From: Thalassospira profundimaris
Lineage (GTDB): Bacteria > Pseudomonadota > Alphaproteobacteria > Rhodospirillales > Thalassospiraceae
Direction of reading: 5' to 3'
NCBI RefSeq assembly: GCF_003326675.1
Contig: NZ_JPWF01000002.1
Span: 124,001 to 188,000, forward strand
DNA length: 64,000 nucleotides
A program made the position numbers and the translations under genes. How positions within the stretch are numbered: position 1 is the first letter of the stretch; every line of letters starts with the position of its first letter. Positions 16,057-25,446 of the stretch are shown piece after piece. The notes beneath the pieces are model-generated. The model did no database searches. It was given only the letters and a program-made list of their open reading frames with translations, and had not been told where the DNA came from.

Positions 16057-17598
16057 CTATTTGATCAGGCCTTCTCGCAAGAACGCTGTCAAGATTAGCT
16101 CAAGATCCGATGAAGTGTCCCCACTCCATACTTTAGAGTAATTTGCCTCAAAACCAGTATCATAAGCTGCGGCGACACAACACGTAAGATCATGAAGATA
16201 CTTTTCCGAATCAAGCATTTTCCATTCGGAAAGAACCTGCTTAATTGTAGATGGCAATTCATGCAACACTGGTTGGTACCAAATATTAGGATAGGCACGA
16301 GCAGTACCAAGCTCCCCCAACTGGATAGCTGGAACTCCGAGATAAGCTGCCTCAAACATGGTCGTACTTGACGGACTAATTACTAATTGAGCGTTACGAA
16401 CAACGTCTATCGTTGAAATACGAAAATCTACTAGCTTCACATTTGGGAGGCGTTGAATTTTGTCTAAATAGCTACGAGACCGACGCATGGACATATTCGG
16501 GTGATCTTTCACAACCAAGGTCATATCACCAGGCATCGACATAGCAACCTGCCGCGCCGTCTCCAACTGATTGTTAAACCGAGTAGCGTGGACGTCAATA
16601 GTCGCTTCGGGCTGCACTTGTAATGGAAAGTATGCGTAGGATTTCACTTCACTTAACGCCGTATACCTCCGTCGCTCCGCACTATAACGGTTCAACCACG
16701 CCGACACTTCATCTCTCAAAAGAATATTTGGCGGTCGATAGTCAATACTTACCTTATTTTTATAATTTATTACTTTATTTAAATACAAATCGACAAAGAA
16801 AAAGCATGAATTAATTGCAACATTCACACCCCCTCTAAGAAGGTCGAGATACCCTGTATTCTTAGTTACAATGCTTGCTATATCAATATTATTTGGCGGG
16901 GCTAGTTTCTTTTTTTGTGCATCGACGAAATCCAATGCCTTTTTGTAGTTTCCCGACTGTGAATTTCCCTTTTTTAGGCTTTCCGCGACTGACAAAAACT
17001 TTGTATTTTGCGCCAAATGACTCTCTGTAAAAAGAAAAACTCCTGGAACTTTACTGTCAACCACACCACAAAGCTTTATACCTCTCTGCCTCGCAATCAG
17101 AGAGAACATAATCTGTTGGAGAGCGGCAAAATTAGGCATGAAAATAATGTCTGGATTAAAGTGGTCAACAACTTCGCAAACATGTTTGTACGTAGCTTTA
17201 ATAAAAGCCTCAAGCCACTCGTCCGTCATCCCCTGCCTGTAGCTGTAATAAAATTTTTCTTTATAATTTTTTACGTGATTTCTAGAAGACTGAACCAATG
17301 TCCATACTGTATCGACACCTAATCCCTTACAAACGTCGTCAAGCGATATCCCCGAAATACTGAGGTGACCAGGCCCTATATCTTTAATGGGATCAGCATA
17401 CTTAATGAACGAATATTTAAAGTCCATTTGGTTGGAAATAAACTTCATAGTAGATGACTTAATAACCACGCATCCAACGTCAGCTCCGTACTGATTGAGG
17501 CGACATGCTAATGGGTGGCCTATTCGCTTTGCCCAATCTCTCTGCTGGATGATAAGAACTTTTTTTCCTTTATATGAGTTTTTCATTAAATCTAACAC
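16057..17598 (-). CDS. Capsule polysaccharide biosynthesis (KpsC/KpsS-like) transferase
   Basis: A 513-residue soluble protein of the Capsule_synth type. The second half contains YAYFPLQVQPEATIDV, then LVVKDHPNM and VISPSSTTMFEAAYLGVPAIQLG, the GT-B donor-site pattern of this family. KpsC and KpsS use CMP-Kdo in capsule linker synthesis; since this operon makes CMP-nonulosonic acids, CMP-sugar use is attractive but unproved. The upstream paralogue shares the layout, with a 7-nt gene overlap. GTG at 17598 or ATG at 17586 could start it, neither with a strong ribosome site. It probably acts at the inner face of the membrane on a growing glycan. Confidence 0.68.
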   Translation of the reverse strand: MLDLMKNSYKGKKVLIIQQRDWAKRIGHPLACRLNQYGADVGCVVIKSSTMKFISNQMDFKYSFIKYADPIKDIGPGHLSISGISLDDVCKGLGVDTVWTLVQSSRNHVKNYKEKFYYSYRQGMTDEWLEAFIKATYKHVCEVVDHFNPDIIFMPNFAALQQIMFSLIARQRGIKLCGVVDSKVPGVFLFTESHLAQNTKFLSVAESLKKGNSQSGNYKKALDFVDAQKKKLAPPNNIDIASIVTKNTGYLDLLRGGVNVAINSCFFFVDLYLNKVINYKNKVSIDYRPPNILLRDEVSAWLNRYSAERRRYTALSEVKSYAYFPLQVQPEATIDVHATRFNNQLETARQVAMSMPGDMTLVVKDHPNMSMRRSRSYLDKIQRLPNVKLVDFRISTIDVVRNAQLVISPSSTTMFEAAYLGVPAIQLGELGTARAYPNIWYQPVLHELPSTIKQVLSEWKMLDSEKYLHDLTCCVAAAYDTGFEANYSKVWSGDTSSDLELILTAFLREGLIK

Positions 17599-19073
17599 GT
17601 TAAGACGCCATCTTCCTCAATGCAACCACGCAACATAATACTCTGTAACTGCTGCACCTTCCTATCATACTCGTCGCCAGTAAAATTAGCGTCACTTCGA
17701 TAGCCGCCGAGCATACAGTATTTTTGCAAGCATTTTAGAAAGATAAGAATCTTATTCCTATCCGGTGTAAAGCTGCTCAAGTTAGAAATTGCCTTGATTA
17801 GATCATCTCTATTTCTAATTTGAACGACTCCATCACAATATTGATACCAAGGAGAACCGAACGATAAGCAAGGCACCCCAAGATTGATGGCTTCCCACCC
17901 CGCCGTCCCAGTAACCGTTGCAACTGCTTCCGCTTTCTCAATGACCGGACGACTATATTCCAAAACAGATAGCAACTTAACGTTCGGGTAATCGGTGATT
18001 TGCTTATAGAACTTATCAGTTCGAAAGATATCATTTGGATAGTAATACAATAACTGTGATGGCTGCTCTTTCACATATATCACCCAATCGTCTGGAACCG
18101 CCTTCGACAGCATATCAATTAATGCTGTTTGATGAGCGAATATTCCGCCATTTGGCGATGTCGATGCTTCCGGTTGATAATGCAAAGGGACAAAAATATA
18201 CTTTTCCCCCGTCGAGAATAGACTGACTTTACTCTGATATGATCTATACAAACGGCGCCTCTGAAAGGCCGAAGTAAGTGAGTCCGCACCGCCTAACCCC
18301 TGTTTTTTCAAACCCACTCGAAATGCCACTGAATTTATCAAAGATCGGAATAATTTTACACTTGGAGCATTGAGTTTACTTTTGCCATTATCACTATATT
18401 TTAGCCACTTGGAATACACAGGAACCTGGTCTTGCATAGTCGTTCCATTCCACATTCGGTCTAAATGCCTCTGGACAGGAGGCAACAGCTCAAGCTCCCC
18501 CAAATTCTTGTTGTTCAAATGAAACTGATATAAATTTTTTATATTTACTGCCCCATCCTCGATAGATTCGATAAGAACACTGCACTCATCGAAGTCGGGT
18601 ATAAGCATTCTTTTAAGTAATTTAGTTCGTATTCCTTTCCTCTTCGCTAAGTGATAAATCGCCTGGGGAACAAATCCAGTTGGAACATTCCCAAAAATTA
18701 TGACATCTGGCCGGTATGTCTCCAATATACTTAATGCAATACCAACCTGACTGTAGAAACAAAAATGCGCATCATGCCCTAGACGGTGAAATTTAAACTT
18801 GTTATTCGCCTTAAAAAAGCTCGGCCACAAAATGGCTTCCAAACCTTTTGACGCTTCTATCACTTCGTCTAAGGAAACATTTTTACATCCCGAAAACGAG
18901 CCCATGTCCGCTGCAGAGCCCAAGAACGCGTTGGGCCATTTAGATCGAACAATTTGTCTCCATTTACTTTCTGCGAGATTCCACCAAACAATTTCTCCAT
19001 CGGCTTCATCGACGGCTCTCACTACAGCATCTTTTTGCCAATCGCTTCCGAAACCAATGACAATAAATCTCAT
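17592..19073 (-). CDS. Capsule polysaccharide biosynthesis (KpsC/KpsS-like) transferase, paralogue
   Basis: About 493 residues from MRFIVIGFGSDW at 19073; the frame runs on to 19103, but that part would overlap the ABC transporter gene and lacks a site. The donor half reads YIFVPLHYQPEASTSP, then VIYVKEQPSQ and VTGTAGWEAINLGVPCLSFG, parallel to the neighbouring gene (PLxxQPEA ... S/T-x-xx-W/FEA-x-x-GVP). So the two are diverged paralogues that probably add consecutive or alternating residues. It follows the ABC exporter with a 14-nt gap and overlaps the next gene by 7 nt. The catalysed linkage is unknown. Confidence 0.66.
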   Translation of the reverse strand: MRFIVIGFGSDWQKDAVVRAVDEADGEIVWWNLAESKWRQIVRSKWPNAFLGSAADMGSFSGCKNVSLDEVIEASKGLEAILWPSFFKANNKFKFHRLGHDAHFCFYSQVGIALSILETYRPDVIIFGNVPTGFVPQAIYHLAKRKGIRTKLLKRMLIPDFDECSVLIESIEDGAVNIKNLYQFHLNNKNLGELELLPPVQRHLDRMWNGTTMQDQVPVYSKWLKYSDNGKSKLNAPSVKLFRSLINSVAFRVGLKKQGLGGADSLTSAFQRRRLYRSYQSKVSLFSTGEKYIFVPLHYQPEASTSPNGGIFAHQTALIDMLSKAVPDDWVIYVKEQPSQLLYYYPNDIFRTDKFYKQITDYPNVKLLSVLEYSRPVIEKAEAVATVTGTAGWEAINLGVPCLSFGSPWYQYCDGVVQIRNRDDLIKAISNLSSFTPDRNKILIFLKCLQKYCMLGGYRSDANFTGDEYDRKVQQLQSIMLRGCIEEDGVLTC

Positions 19074-19087
19074 AGTACATTCCACAT

Positions 19088-20845
19088 TCAGCTCAATGAG
19101 CAAGTCATGAGTTCGCCATCGCGAACAGTGTAAACCTGATCAGCAACTTTCGCTAATGCACTTCTGTGACTAATTGCTATGATCGTAATTGGATATTCGT
19201 GATCTTTACTCAAGTTTTGCAGCTGCCTGCAAATCTCTCTTTCACTATCCTCATCAAGTGCAGATGTTGCTTCATCTAAAATCAAAATCTCAGGCTGCCC
19301 CACCAAAGCTCGCGCCAACGCCAAGCGCTGCCTCTGACCTCCCGAGAAGAAATCACCCTTTTCGCCGACTTGCTGGTCGAGCCCATGAGATAATTTTTTA
19401 ACAAACTCAGTAGCGCCGGCTCTCTGCAATGAGACCCATACAGCTTCTTCGGTTATGGACGGATCTCCCAGTGTAATATTTTCGAATAGAGTCCCAGCAT
19501 ATAATACGCAATCTTGAGGAAGATATCCTATTCGAGATCGCCACTGAGCCCTGTTCAACGCAATTAGGTCTATATCATCAACCATTACACGACCAACTGT
19601 GGGCTCCAACAATCCGATGAGCAAATTTATTGCTGTTGTTTTTCCGCTACCTGATTGTCCAACTAGTGTTACAAATTCACCTCTATTAATCGTCAGATTA
19701 ACTTCTCTCAGTACATATGTTTCGTCATATCCAAACGAAACATTGTCTAAGATTATTGTCTGCCATTGCGGCACATTTACATCTCCACACGGAGTTTCAG
19801 AATAAGTCGAAGTAGCCTTATACAAATTCATGACAAACCAAAACGCTGGTTGTCCCGTTTGAAGATTCTTATAGAGAGCTTGTACTTGAGTAAGACTTTG
19901 CAGAATTCGGACAAACAAAAAACAAAAAGAAAGAAAAACCTTAGGGTCCAAAGCCGCAGTTGGCACCAAAAACGCAATACTTATCGAGAGTGCAACAACA
20001 GCTAGAAACTCGGGTAACAACCTTAAAAGCTCATTACTGAAAACTCCCCAAATCTGGTTAGATTTCAGTCGAAATATAAAACCTTCAACTCTTGGGAGAA
20101 TATACTTTTCTCGGCTCATGGCCTTTACAACACGCATAACTGACAAAACGTCAATCATCGTTTTAGCCAGCCCTCTGGTATTTGAGACTTGCCTAGTTGC
20201 CGCCCTCTTAGCCAATCTGATAGGCCAAACGGAAATCGATAAAATAACTGCCCCGACAATGACGGCGCTAGATGCGAACATCCAATCCAGTGCAAACGTC
20301 GCAATTATCAAGAAAAGAACCTGCAATGACTTTGCACAAAAGTTACTTATTGCCAGCCCGGAGTCTGCAGTTTTGCCAGCGTCGTTGGAAATTGCTTGAA
20401 CGAAGTCAGATGTCTTTTCACGAGAGAACAACTCCCAGCGAGCAGAAAACAACGCTCCCACCAAGCCAGTTCTGACACGAGCACTAATATCTGCTGTAAA
20501 GAAACCGATGATCATCGTTGCAGAGAGGGTGAAAGAAAATTTTAGCGCCATTAAAGACACCATCAAAATAACCACACCTATTGTGCTCGGCTCATAGCCC
20601 GAAAGTTCAAAGATTGTAGCGACCAGCGATGATATCCAACTTTGTCCTAACCCGCCGTCGCTTAGTAATGTTTCAAGCAATGGCAATACCATTATGATCC
20701 CAAAACTCTCAGAGACACCTGAAAGTAAGAACAGTAAAACCGCAACAATCGCCCTAATTGGATGCTCACTCAAAAACCACGAAACCATTTTAAGCAAGCC
20801 ATGCTGAGTGCTGTGACGCATTGACTCTATATTGCGATCAAGCAT
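19088..20845 (-). CDS. Single-chain ABC exporter (MsbA/PglK-like)
   Basis: A 585-residue half-transporter: six predicted membrane helices in residues 1-330, then a nucleotide-binding domain with Walker A GQSGSGKTT, signature FSGGQRQRLALARAL and Walker B ILILDEATSALDED, followed by the H-loop in AISHR. Such fused exporters act as homodimers and flip lipid-linked glycans (PglK) or lipids (MsbA). Placement between sugar-nucleotide genes and transferases suggests it moves a lipid-linked oligosaccharide or assembled glycan across the inner membrane. No Wzx, Wzy or KpsM/T homologue was seen in the window. It overlaps the upstream GNAT gene by 8 nt. Confidence 0.82.
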   Translation of the reverse strand: MLDRNIESMRHSTQHGLLKMVSWFLSEHPIRAIVAVLLFLLSGVSESFGIIMVLPLLETLLSDGGLGQSWISSLVATIFELSGYEPSTIGVVILMVSLMALKFSFTLSATMIIGFFTADISARVRTGLVGALFSARWELFSREKTSDFVQAISNDAGKTADSGLAISNFCAKSLQVLFLIIATFALDWMFASSAVIVGAVILSISVWPIRLAKRAATRQVSNTRGLAKTMIDVLSVMRVVKAMSREKYILPRVEGFIFRLKSNQIWGVFSNELLRLLPEFLAVVALSISIAFLVPTAALDPKVFLSFCFLFVRILQSLTQVQALYKNLQTGQPAFWFVMNLYKATSTYSETPCGDVNVPQWQTIILDNVSFGYDETYVLREVNLTINRGEFVTLVGQSGSGKTTAINLLIGLLEPTVGRVMVDDIDLIALNRAQWRSRIGYLPQDCVLYAGTLFENITLGDPSITEEAVWVSLQRAGATEFVKKLSHGLDQQVGEKGDFFSGGQRQRLALARALVGQPEILILDEATSALDEDSEREICRQLQNLSKDHEYPITIIAISHRSALAKVADQVYTVRDGELMTCSLS

Positions 20846-21431
20846 ATCTATTACCTAGAGTACTTTGACTAATTAAATCTCCCCTAAAAAGACCAGCTCG
20901 GAAGACGTCCTCAACTACTCCACCAACAATTACCTGCTCGCGCAACGTTGCTTCCTGCGAAAATCCCAATCTATTAAGTAGTCGACAACTCGCAATATTA
21001 CTCGCATAATATCCTGCAGTTATTTTTCTCAAAAACAAATCCTCAAATCCAATACAACAAACTTTTCTTACACATTTTGTTGCAATACCGTTCCCCCAAA
21101 ATAACGGATTCCCAATCAAGTAACCGATATCTGCTGTTTTGTAATATTCATTTATATTGCTAATCCTAACTGTACCAATAGCATTCTTCTCTCCCTCGAC
21201 GATAACAAACAAAACAGACGAATCGCTAAAATAGTTTTCTGCTATATAGTTCTTACAGCTAGTAATATCATTGACACTATGCCGGCATTCCAAAAACCTG
21301 TTTACTTCTGAATCATTTAACCAAGAAACGTAATTTTCTGATAAATAATTCTCTCGAAATATATCTAATTTAATATCAGGACAGACTGAAAATTTTTCAA
21401 AACTATTTTTAAAATCCCTGACTCTCGACAA
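20838..21431 (-). CDS. GNAT-family acetyltransferase (RimJ-like)
   Basis: A 197-residue N-acetyltransferase. It has the typical NYVSWLNDSEVNRFLE entry, the strand TVRISNINEYYKTADIGYLIG, the acetyl-CoA loop GNGIATKCVR and a C-terminal ASCRLLNRLGFSQEATLRE. The start is TTG at 21431 with AGGAGA 6 nt upstream; there is no better ATG. It lies between the PIG-L deacetylase and the ABC exporter in the nonulosonic operon, so a sugar amine is the likely acceptor: deacetylation by the upstream enzyme could expose an amine that this enzyme re-acylates (inference). Ribosomal-protein acetylation is the alternative for this family. Confidence 0.78.
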   Translation of the reverse strand: MSRVRDFKNSFEKFSVCPDIKLDIFRENYLSENYVSWLNDSEVNRFLECRHSVNDITSCKNYIAENYFSDSSVLFVIVEGEKNAIGTVRISNINEYYKTADIGYLIGNPLFWGNGIATKCVRKVCCIGFEDLFLRKITAGYYASNIASCRLLNRLGFSQEATLREQVIVGGVVEDVFRAGLFRGDLISQSTLGNRYA

Positions 21432-21455
21432 AGTAATTCTCCTAAATGAAAATCT

Positions 21456-22121
21456 TCATTCATCCCAAATAACATTGCGCTCAAGCATAAAAGCTTCAGC
21501 GAATTTCTTTCCCACTGAAGATCCTCTATATTTAGCTAAATTCTTGATGGCAGACAACGATCTCGCGTGCGGCTCGTCCCGCAATTCCATATTATAACTC
21601 AACAGAGCGGATACTTTTCTCTCAATTTGATCGCTAATATCAACGTAATAATTTGGACAAAAATCGTTTTTCAGCCACCCCGTACTTGAAGGCACCTCAA
21701 AACTTAAAAGCGTTCTCACGGATGAACCCGGTTGTGGACGGAATGTTGTAAAAACAGCTCTTGCTGTCAACATGTGATCAATGTTTAGATCGCCCATGAA
21801 ATGACTGTAAACTATATCGGGGGCAACATCCGATGCTATGTTTTCTATCTTCTTTACAATCGATAAAAGGGAAACAGAGTCCATTTCGTTATCAGGAAAA
21901 GAAAGCCGATGATACAGGCCGACACCAAGTACGCTCAGCGCGTTTTCACAAGCCTTCCACCGATCGGCTACAGCCTTACGATCAATACCACGGGCTGATA
22001 CACCGTCAGTCATGAAAACAACCTGAACTTCATCACCGTTATCGCAATGGCGTGCAATTGTTCCTCCACATCCTAAGATATCATCGTCAGGATGTGCTGC
22101 TACAACGAGCACTCTCGTCAT
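21456..22121 (-). CDS. PIG-L/LmbE-family deacetylase
   Basis: Zinc-dependent N-deacetylase of the PIG-L fold, 221 residues. The metal motif AHPDDDILGCGG (residues 9-20) is intact, and SHFMGDLNIDHMLTARAV carries the later His ligands. Family members remove N-acetyl groups from GlcNAc-like sugars. In this operon it follows pseI by 15 nt and precedes a GNAT enzyme, so it may deacetylate a nonulosonic acid or its precursor to permit a different acyl group such as formyl (the formyltransferase is two genes upstream). No signal peptide, so it acts in the cytoplasm. Confidence 0.84.
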   Translation of the reverse strand: MTRVLVVAAHPDDDILGCGGTIARHCDNGDEVQVVFMTDGVSARGIDRKAVADRWKACENALSVLGVGLYHRLSFPDNEMDSVSLLSIVKKIENIASDVAPDIVYSHFMGDLNIDHMLTARAVFTTFRPQPGSSVRTLLSFEVPSSTGWLKNDFCPNYYVDISDQIERKVSALLSYNMELRDEPHARSLSAIKNLAKYRGSSVGKKFAEAFMLERNVIWDE

Positions 22122-22136
22122 GATTTAACTCTGCCT

Positions 22137-23207
22137 CTATTGGGGTTGGAAATCGTCTTCGGCTAATGCCTTACCAACATGCAAGTCTCTTGATGCTATG
22201 CTTCCAAGTATCTCTCTGTATCTCTCTGGAGCAAGCCCATATCCAGGACGAATTCGTCGCACATTTTTTTCTGTAAGAACATCACCCTTTTTAACGTTCT
22301 CGACGACATAAATAGACCGCCGAAAGATGGCATTGCCCTTCTCTACTTCGCGCCTGACATAACCTGCACTACCGAGCGCTAGGAATGCATCTTTGCAGTC
22401 CGCGACAAGTTTTTTAAATTCTTCCGGTTCCAAAGAAAATGTTGCATCAGGCCCTCCATCTGAACGCTTCAATGTGATGTGCTTCTCAATCACGCACGCA
22501 CCAAGACCCACGGCAGTAATAGCCACCGCATTTGATAGAGTATGATCCGACAGTCCAATATTTAAACCCAATCTCTTTTCAAGATCCGGAATTGTCCGCA
22601 AATTGCTTTGATTTACAGGGGTTGGATAGCCACTGATACAATGTAGTACAATTATCTGATCATTTCCTGAATTCTTTATCACTTGAACAGCAGCTTCAAT
22701 TTCCTCAATGCTGGCCATCCCAGTCGAAATAATTATTGGCCTTCCCTTTCTTGCGATGTATTGCAACAAAGGATGATCCGTAAGCTCAAAGGAAGCCACC
22801 TTGTACAAGGCTGGACTGAAGCTCTCTAAGAAATCAACAGAACTTTCATCAAATGGAGTACTGAAAATCTCGAGGCCTTTTGATTTAGCGTATTCGAAGA
22901 GTGGCGCATGCCATTCCCAAGGCGTTGCCGCGTCCCTATACAAGTCGTATAGGTTGTATCCGGCCCAAGTCCCTTGCGTTATTTGAAAATCGGGAAGATC
23001 ACTATTGATCGTCATCGTATCTGCAGTGTAAGTCTGCAACTTAACAGCGTCAGCACCTGCTTCGTACGCTGCATCAATGATTCGAAAAGCGCGGGACAGA
23101 TCCCCATTATGATTGCCCGAGATTTCAGCGATAATAAACGGCTGATGACCATCGCCGATTTTTCTGCCGCCGATGTCTATGAATTTTCTCATGTTCAAAA
23201 CTTTCAT
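22137..23207 (-). CDS. pseI: Pseudaminic acid synthase PseI
   Basis: NeuB-family enzyme condensing phosphoenolpyruvate with 2,4-diacetamido-2,4,6-trideoxy-L-altrose to give pseudaminic acid. It has 356 residues in two domains: a TIM barrel with PFIIAEISGNHNGDL, AVKLQTYTADT and IGLSDHT, and a C-terminal antifreeze-like (SAF) domain from about 290 (SIYVVENVKKGDVLTEKNVRRIRPG). The EISGNHN signature and overall match favour PseI over sialic acid synthase. A second NeuB homologue lies upstream at 28466. ATG at 23207 is used; ATG at 23192 is possible. It is part of the pse operon between a formyltransferase and a deacetylase. Confidence 0.9.
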   Translation of the reverse strand: MKVLNMRKFIDIGGRKIGDGHQPFIIAEISGNHNGDLSRAFRIIDAAYEAGADAVKLQTYTADTMTINSDLPDFQITQGTWAGYNLYDLYRDAATPWEWHAPLFEYAKSKGLEIFSTPFDESSVDFLESFSPALYKVASFELTDHPLLQYIARKGRPIIISTGMASIEEIEAAVQVIKNSGNDQIIVLHCISGYPTPVNQSNLRTIPDLEKRLGLNIGLSDHTLSNAVAITAVGLGACVIEKHITLKRSDGGPDATFSLEPEEFKKLVADCKDAFLALGSAGYVRREVEKGNAIFRRSIYVVENVKKGDVLTEKNVRRIRPGYGLAPERYREILGSIASRDLHVGKALAEDDFQPQ

Positions 23208-23223
23208 TCTGCAGCCACTATTC

Positions 23224-23901
23224 TCACTTCCGAGAAATTGTCACTCTTGCTTTCAAAGAACCCTGATCTGATATCACACTATCTGTAAACTCAATTTTCC
23301 AATCGCCATATTCCAAATAAGCATTTGGGTAGCTAGGAGCGTCAAGCATTCGGATGTGGTCAAAGAGTCCTTGAATTGTGCCGGTTAAAGGTAAGCTGCT
23401 CTCCGCCGGAGTTCTGCGATTGAAAACGGTAACTTGTCCAGATTGCGGATACGGCTCCGGCTGTTGCGTAACAATGTCCTCGATCATGTCGAAACACATA
23501 GCACTGGCGCGCACAAAAATATCCTTTGCTCGCCCCTCAAGTGAAAGTTCAGACTTCAAATAAATAGGTCCAGCATCTAATTCCGTCGTCATTCTCAAAG
23601 CTGTTAATTTAGTACTGGTGTTACCTCTTACAATTAAATTTTGTAGAGGACTGCCCCCCCTTCCAAAAGGTAAATCGGTCATATGAAACAGTACGCATTC
23701 AAAGTTGTCCACGATGTCCTTGGGCACAATCCAAGACCAGTGAGGGAAAAATATATATCTCGGCTTGAGATTGTTAAGCACCTCAAAGGTTAGATCATCT
23801 GGAGAGGTAAAGAGGGTCCATCTACCAGGCAACCTTTGCCGTGCTGCCTCAAATTGAGCCAAGTTCCACGTTTTGGTTGTGGCGATAATGTAGTCTTCCA
23901 T
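23224..23901 (-). CDS. Sugar formyltransferase-like protein
   Basis: A 225-residue protein related to the N-terminal domain of methionyl-tRNA formyltransferase and to sugar N-formyltransferases. The segment VLFHMTDLPFGRGGSPLQNLIVRG contains the conserved HxxxLP...GGSP pattern, and LDAGPIYL follows. It is too short for Fmt (about 310), which also needs a C-terminal tRNA domain. Start ATG at 23901. Its place between the PseG-PseH fusion and pseI suggests it formylates an amino sugar, giving an N-formyl nonulosonic acid; the formyl donor would be 10-formyl-THF. The catalytic His is at HMTD; the usual Asn and Asp are not placed with certainty. Confidence 0.68.
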   Translation of the reverse strand: MEDYIIATTKTWNLAQFEAARQRLPGRWTLFTSPDDLTFEVLNNLKPRYIFFPHWSWIVPKDIVDNFECVLFHMTDLPFGRGGSPLQNLIVRGNTSTKLTALRMTTELDAGPIYLKSELSLEGRAKDIFVRASAMCFDMIEDIVTQQPEPYPQSGQVTVFNRRTPAESSLPLTGTIQGLFDHIRMLDAPSYPNAYLEYGDWKIEFTDSVISDQGSLKARVTISRK

Positions 23902-23934
23902 AATAAGCACCAAGATATATGTTTGTAGCTGTAA

Positions 23935-25407
23935 CTATTGCGAAACTGGTTTACGTACTAAAACATTATTCCCCGCACTTGGCACAAATCCTTTCGACTT
24001 AAACAACCTTAAAGAGGCAACATTTTTTGCCGAGACAACTGCTGTCAATGTATTTTCTGCATGTATATCAAGCAGTTGGCTCAAGCCTTCCGACGCCACA
24101 CGCTTTCCCTGCATTTGCCTGCTAACCAAAATAGATACTTCAAAGACATTATCTTCCAATGGGTACAAATGAATCAATCCTGCAGGTACATTGTTAAGCT
24201 CTGCAATATATGTCATATCAGGATAAGATTTTAGGCGCAGGTCGAACCATTTCACGTGTTCTCGCCACGTTGGTGACTTTGGATTTCTGAAATACGATCT
24301 CATCCCCGGCTCGATCTGCCAGTTATAAACTATTTCGACATCTTCCTCTCGAATAGGTCTGATTGTTACTTTATTTTCAGAGCGCTCCAGCATAACAGTC
24401 TCAAAAAACGCCACTAATCTTTCCCCACCAAGACCATCACACATCTTTGCGGCGTTTAGTCTGATCCTTTCCAAATGGCCAGGGTTCTCTGAAAGTTTCC
24501 TAAGAATACTTTCTAGTTCACTCTTCCCATTTTCGGGATCGTCGGACAATACGTATGCGGCTTGATTTTCTTGCAGTACTTTTGCGATATCAACTTGGTT
24601 AGATGCGATAACTTTAACAATTGAGGCCCCCCCAATCGAACAGATTTCCCACACTGAACTACCTGCAGCACCAAGCACCAAATCTGCAGAGCTCATTAAT
24701 TCGGCGACGTTCTCTGCATCGACATGTAGTGACACGCTGCAAGGGGATTTTTCAGCAGAGAGGCGAACCTCATCTAAATGCTGACATGCTCCTCCAACAA
24801 CAATATCGACAGAGCAGCTAGGGAATGACGTTTCAACAGCGTTAAGGAACCAGGGGATCAAGCGATTGGGGTCCAAACTACCCGCTAAAATCAACATGCG
24901 CTTTAAGCGACACACTACAGCGCGCCTTCTTCGGCTTCTCAATTGAGAGAACTCTTTTCTTAAAACGGCAAACTGCGAGCCACATAACACTTTACAATCT
25001 GCATGTATCAAGGAGCAATAATCACGTACCTCCCGACCGTAAGTAGGGTCAATTAACAAATCAACATTGTGCTTTCTTCCTGGGATATCATCTACACTTA
25101 CTAAGAGCGTACCGTCACGTTTTACAGCCCTTTCAAAACTCTCGTCCTTGCCATAATGGTCAATCACGAAGATGTCAGAGGGGGCCATGCTAACGATCTG
25201 TTCAATTTCAATACTTTGATCGTCACTTACTACAAATAAATCGACCCCCTCCGTTCTCAGGAAAGGTAATACATTTATTGCTTCACGATTAAGGATGAAC
25301 CGGCAGGAATGGCCACGCGCACGAAGCCACCTAGATAATGCAACACTTCTATATGCGTGCCCACCGCCTATTTGATGGCTCGCATCAAAGCGAAAGTCCA
25401 CAATCAT
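23935..25407 (-). CDS. PseG-PseH fusion: UDP-sugar hydrolase and N-acetyltransferase
   Basis: Two consecutive steps of pseudaminic acid synthesis in one 490-residue protein. Residues 1-335 match PseG: DASHQIGGGHAYRSVALS with the glycine-rich G(G)GH motif, SVDDIPGRKHNVDLLIDP, and the GT-B-like AADLVLGAAGSSVWEI region. It removes UDP from the diacetamido-altrose sugar. Residues 345-490 match PseH, a GNAT enzyme: VTIRPIREEDVEIVYNWQ, MQGKRVASEGLSQLLD for acetyl-CoA and NVASLRLFKSKGFV. PseH acetylates the C4 amine before PseG acts, so the fusion couples the steps but in reverse order along the chain. It lies between the aminotransferase and formyltransferase genes. Confidence 0.87.
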   Translation of the reverse strand: MIVDFRFDASHQIGGGHAYRSVALSRWLRARGHSCRFILNREAINVLPFLRTEGVDLFVVSDDQSIEIEQIVSMAPSDIFVIDHYGKDESFERAVKRDGTLLVSVDDIPGRKHNVDLLIDPTYGREVRDYCSLIHADCKVLCGSQFAVLRKEFSQLRSRRRRAVVCRLKRMLILAGSLDPNRLIPWFLNAVETSFPSCSVDIVVGGACQHLDEVRLSAEKSPCSVSLHVDAENVAELMSSADLVLGAAGSSVWEICSIGGASIVKVIASNQVDIAKVLQENQAAYVLSDDPENGKSELESILRKLSENPGHLERIRLNAAKMCDGLGGERLVAFFETVMLERSENKVTIRPIREEDVEIVYNWQIEPGMRSYFRNPKSPTWREHVKWFDLRLKSYPDMTYIAELNNVPAGLIHLYPLEDNVFEVSILVSRQMQGKRVASEGLSQLLDIHAENTLTAVVSAKNVASLRLFKSKGFVPSAGNNVLVRKPVSQ

Positions 25408-25446
25408 TTTGCTATAATCCTTACTTCGGCAATAAGCAAAAACGAT

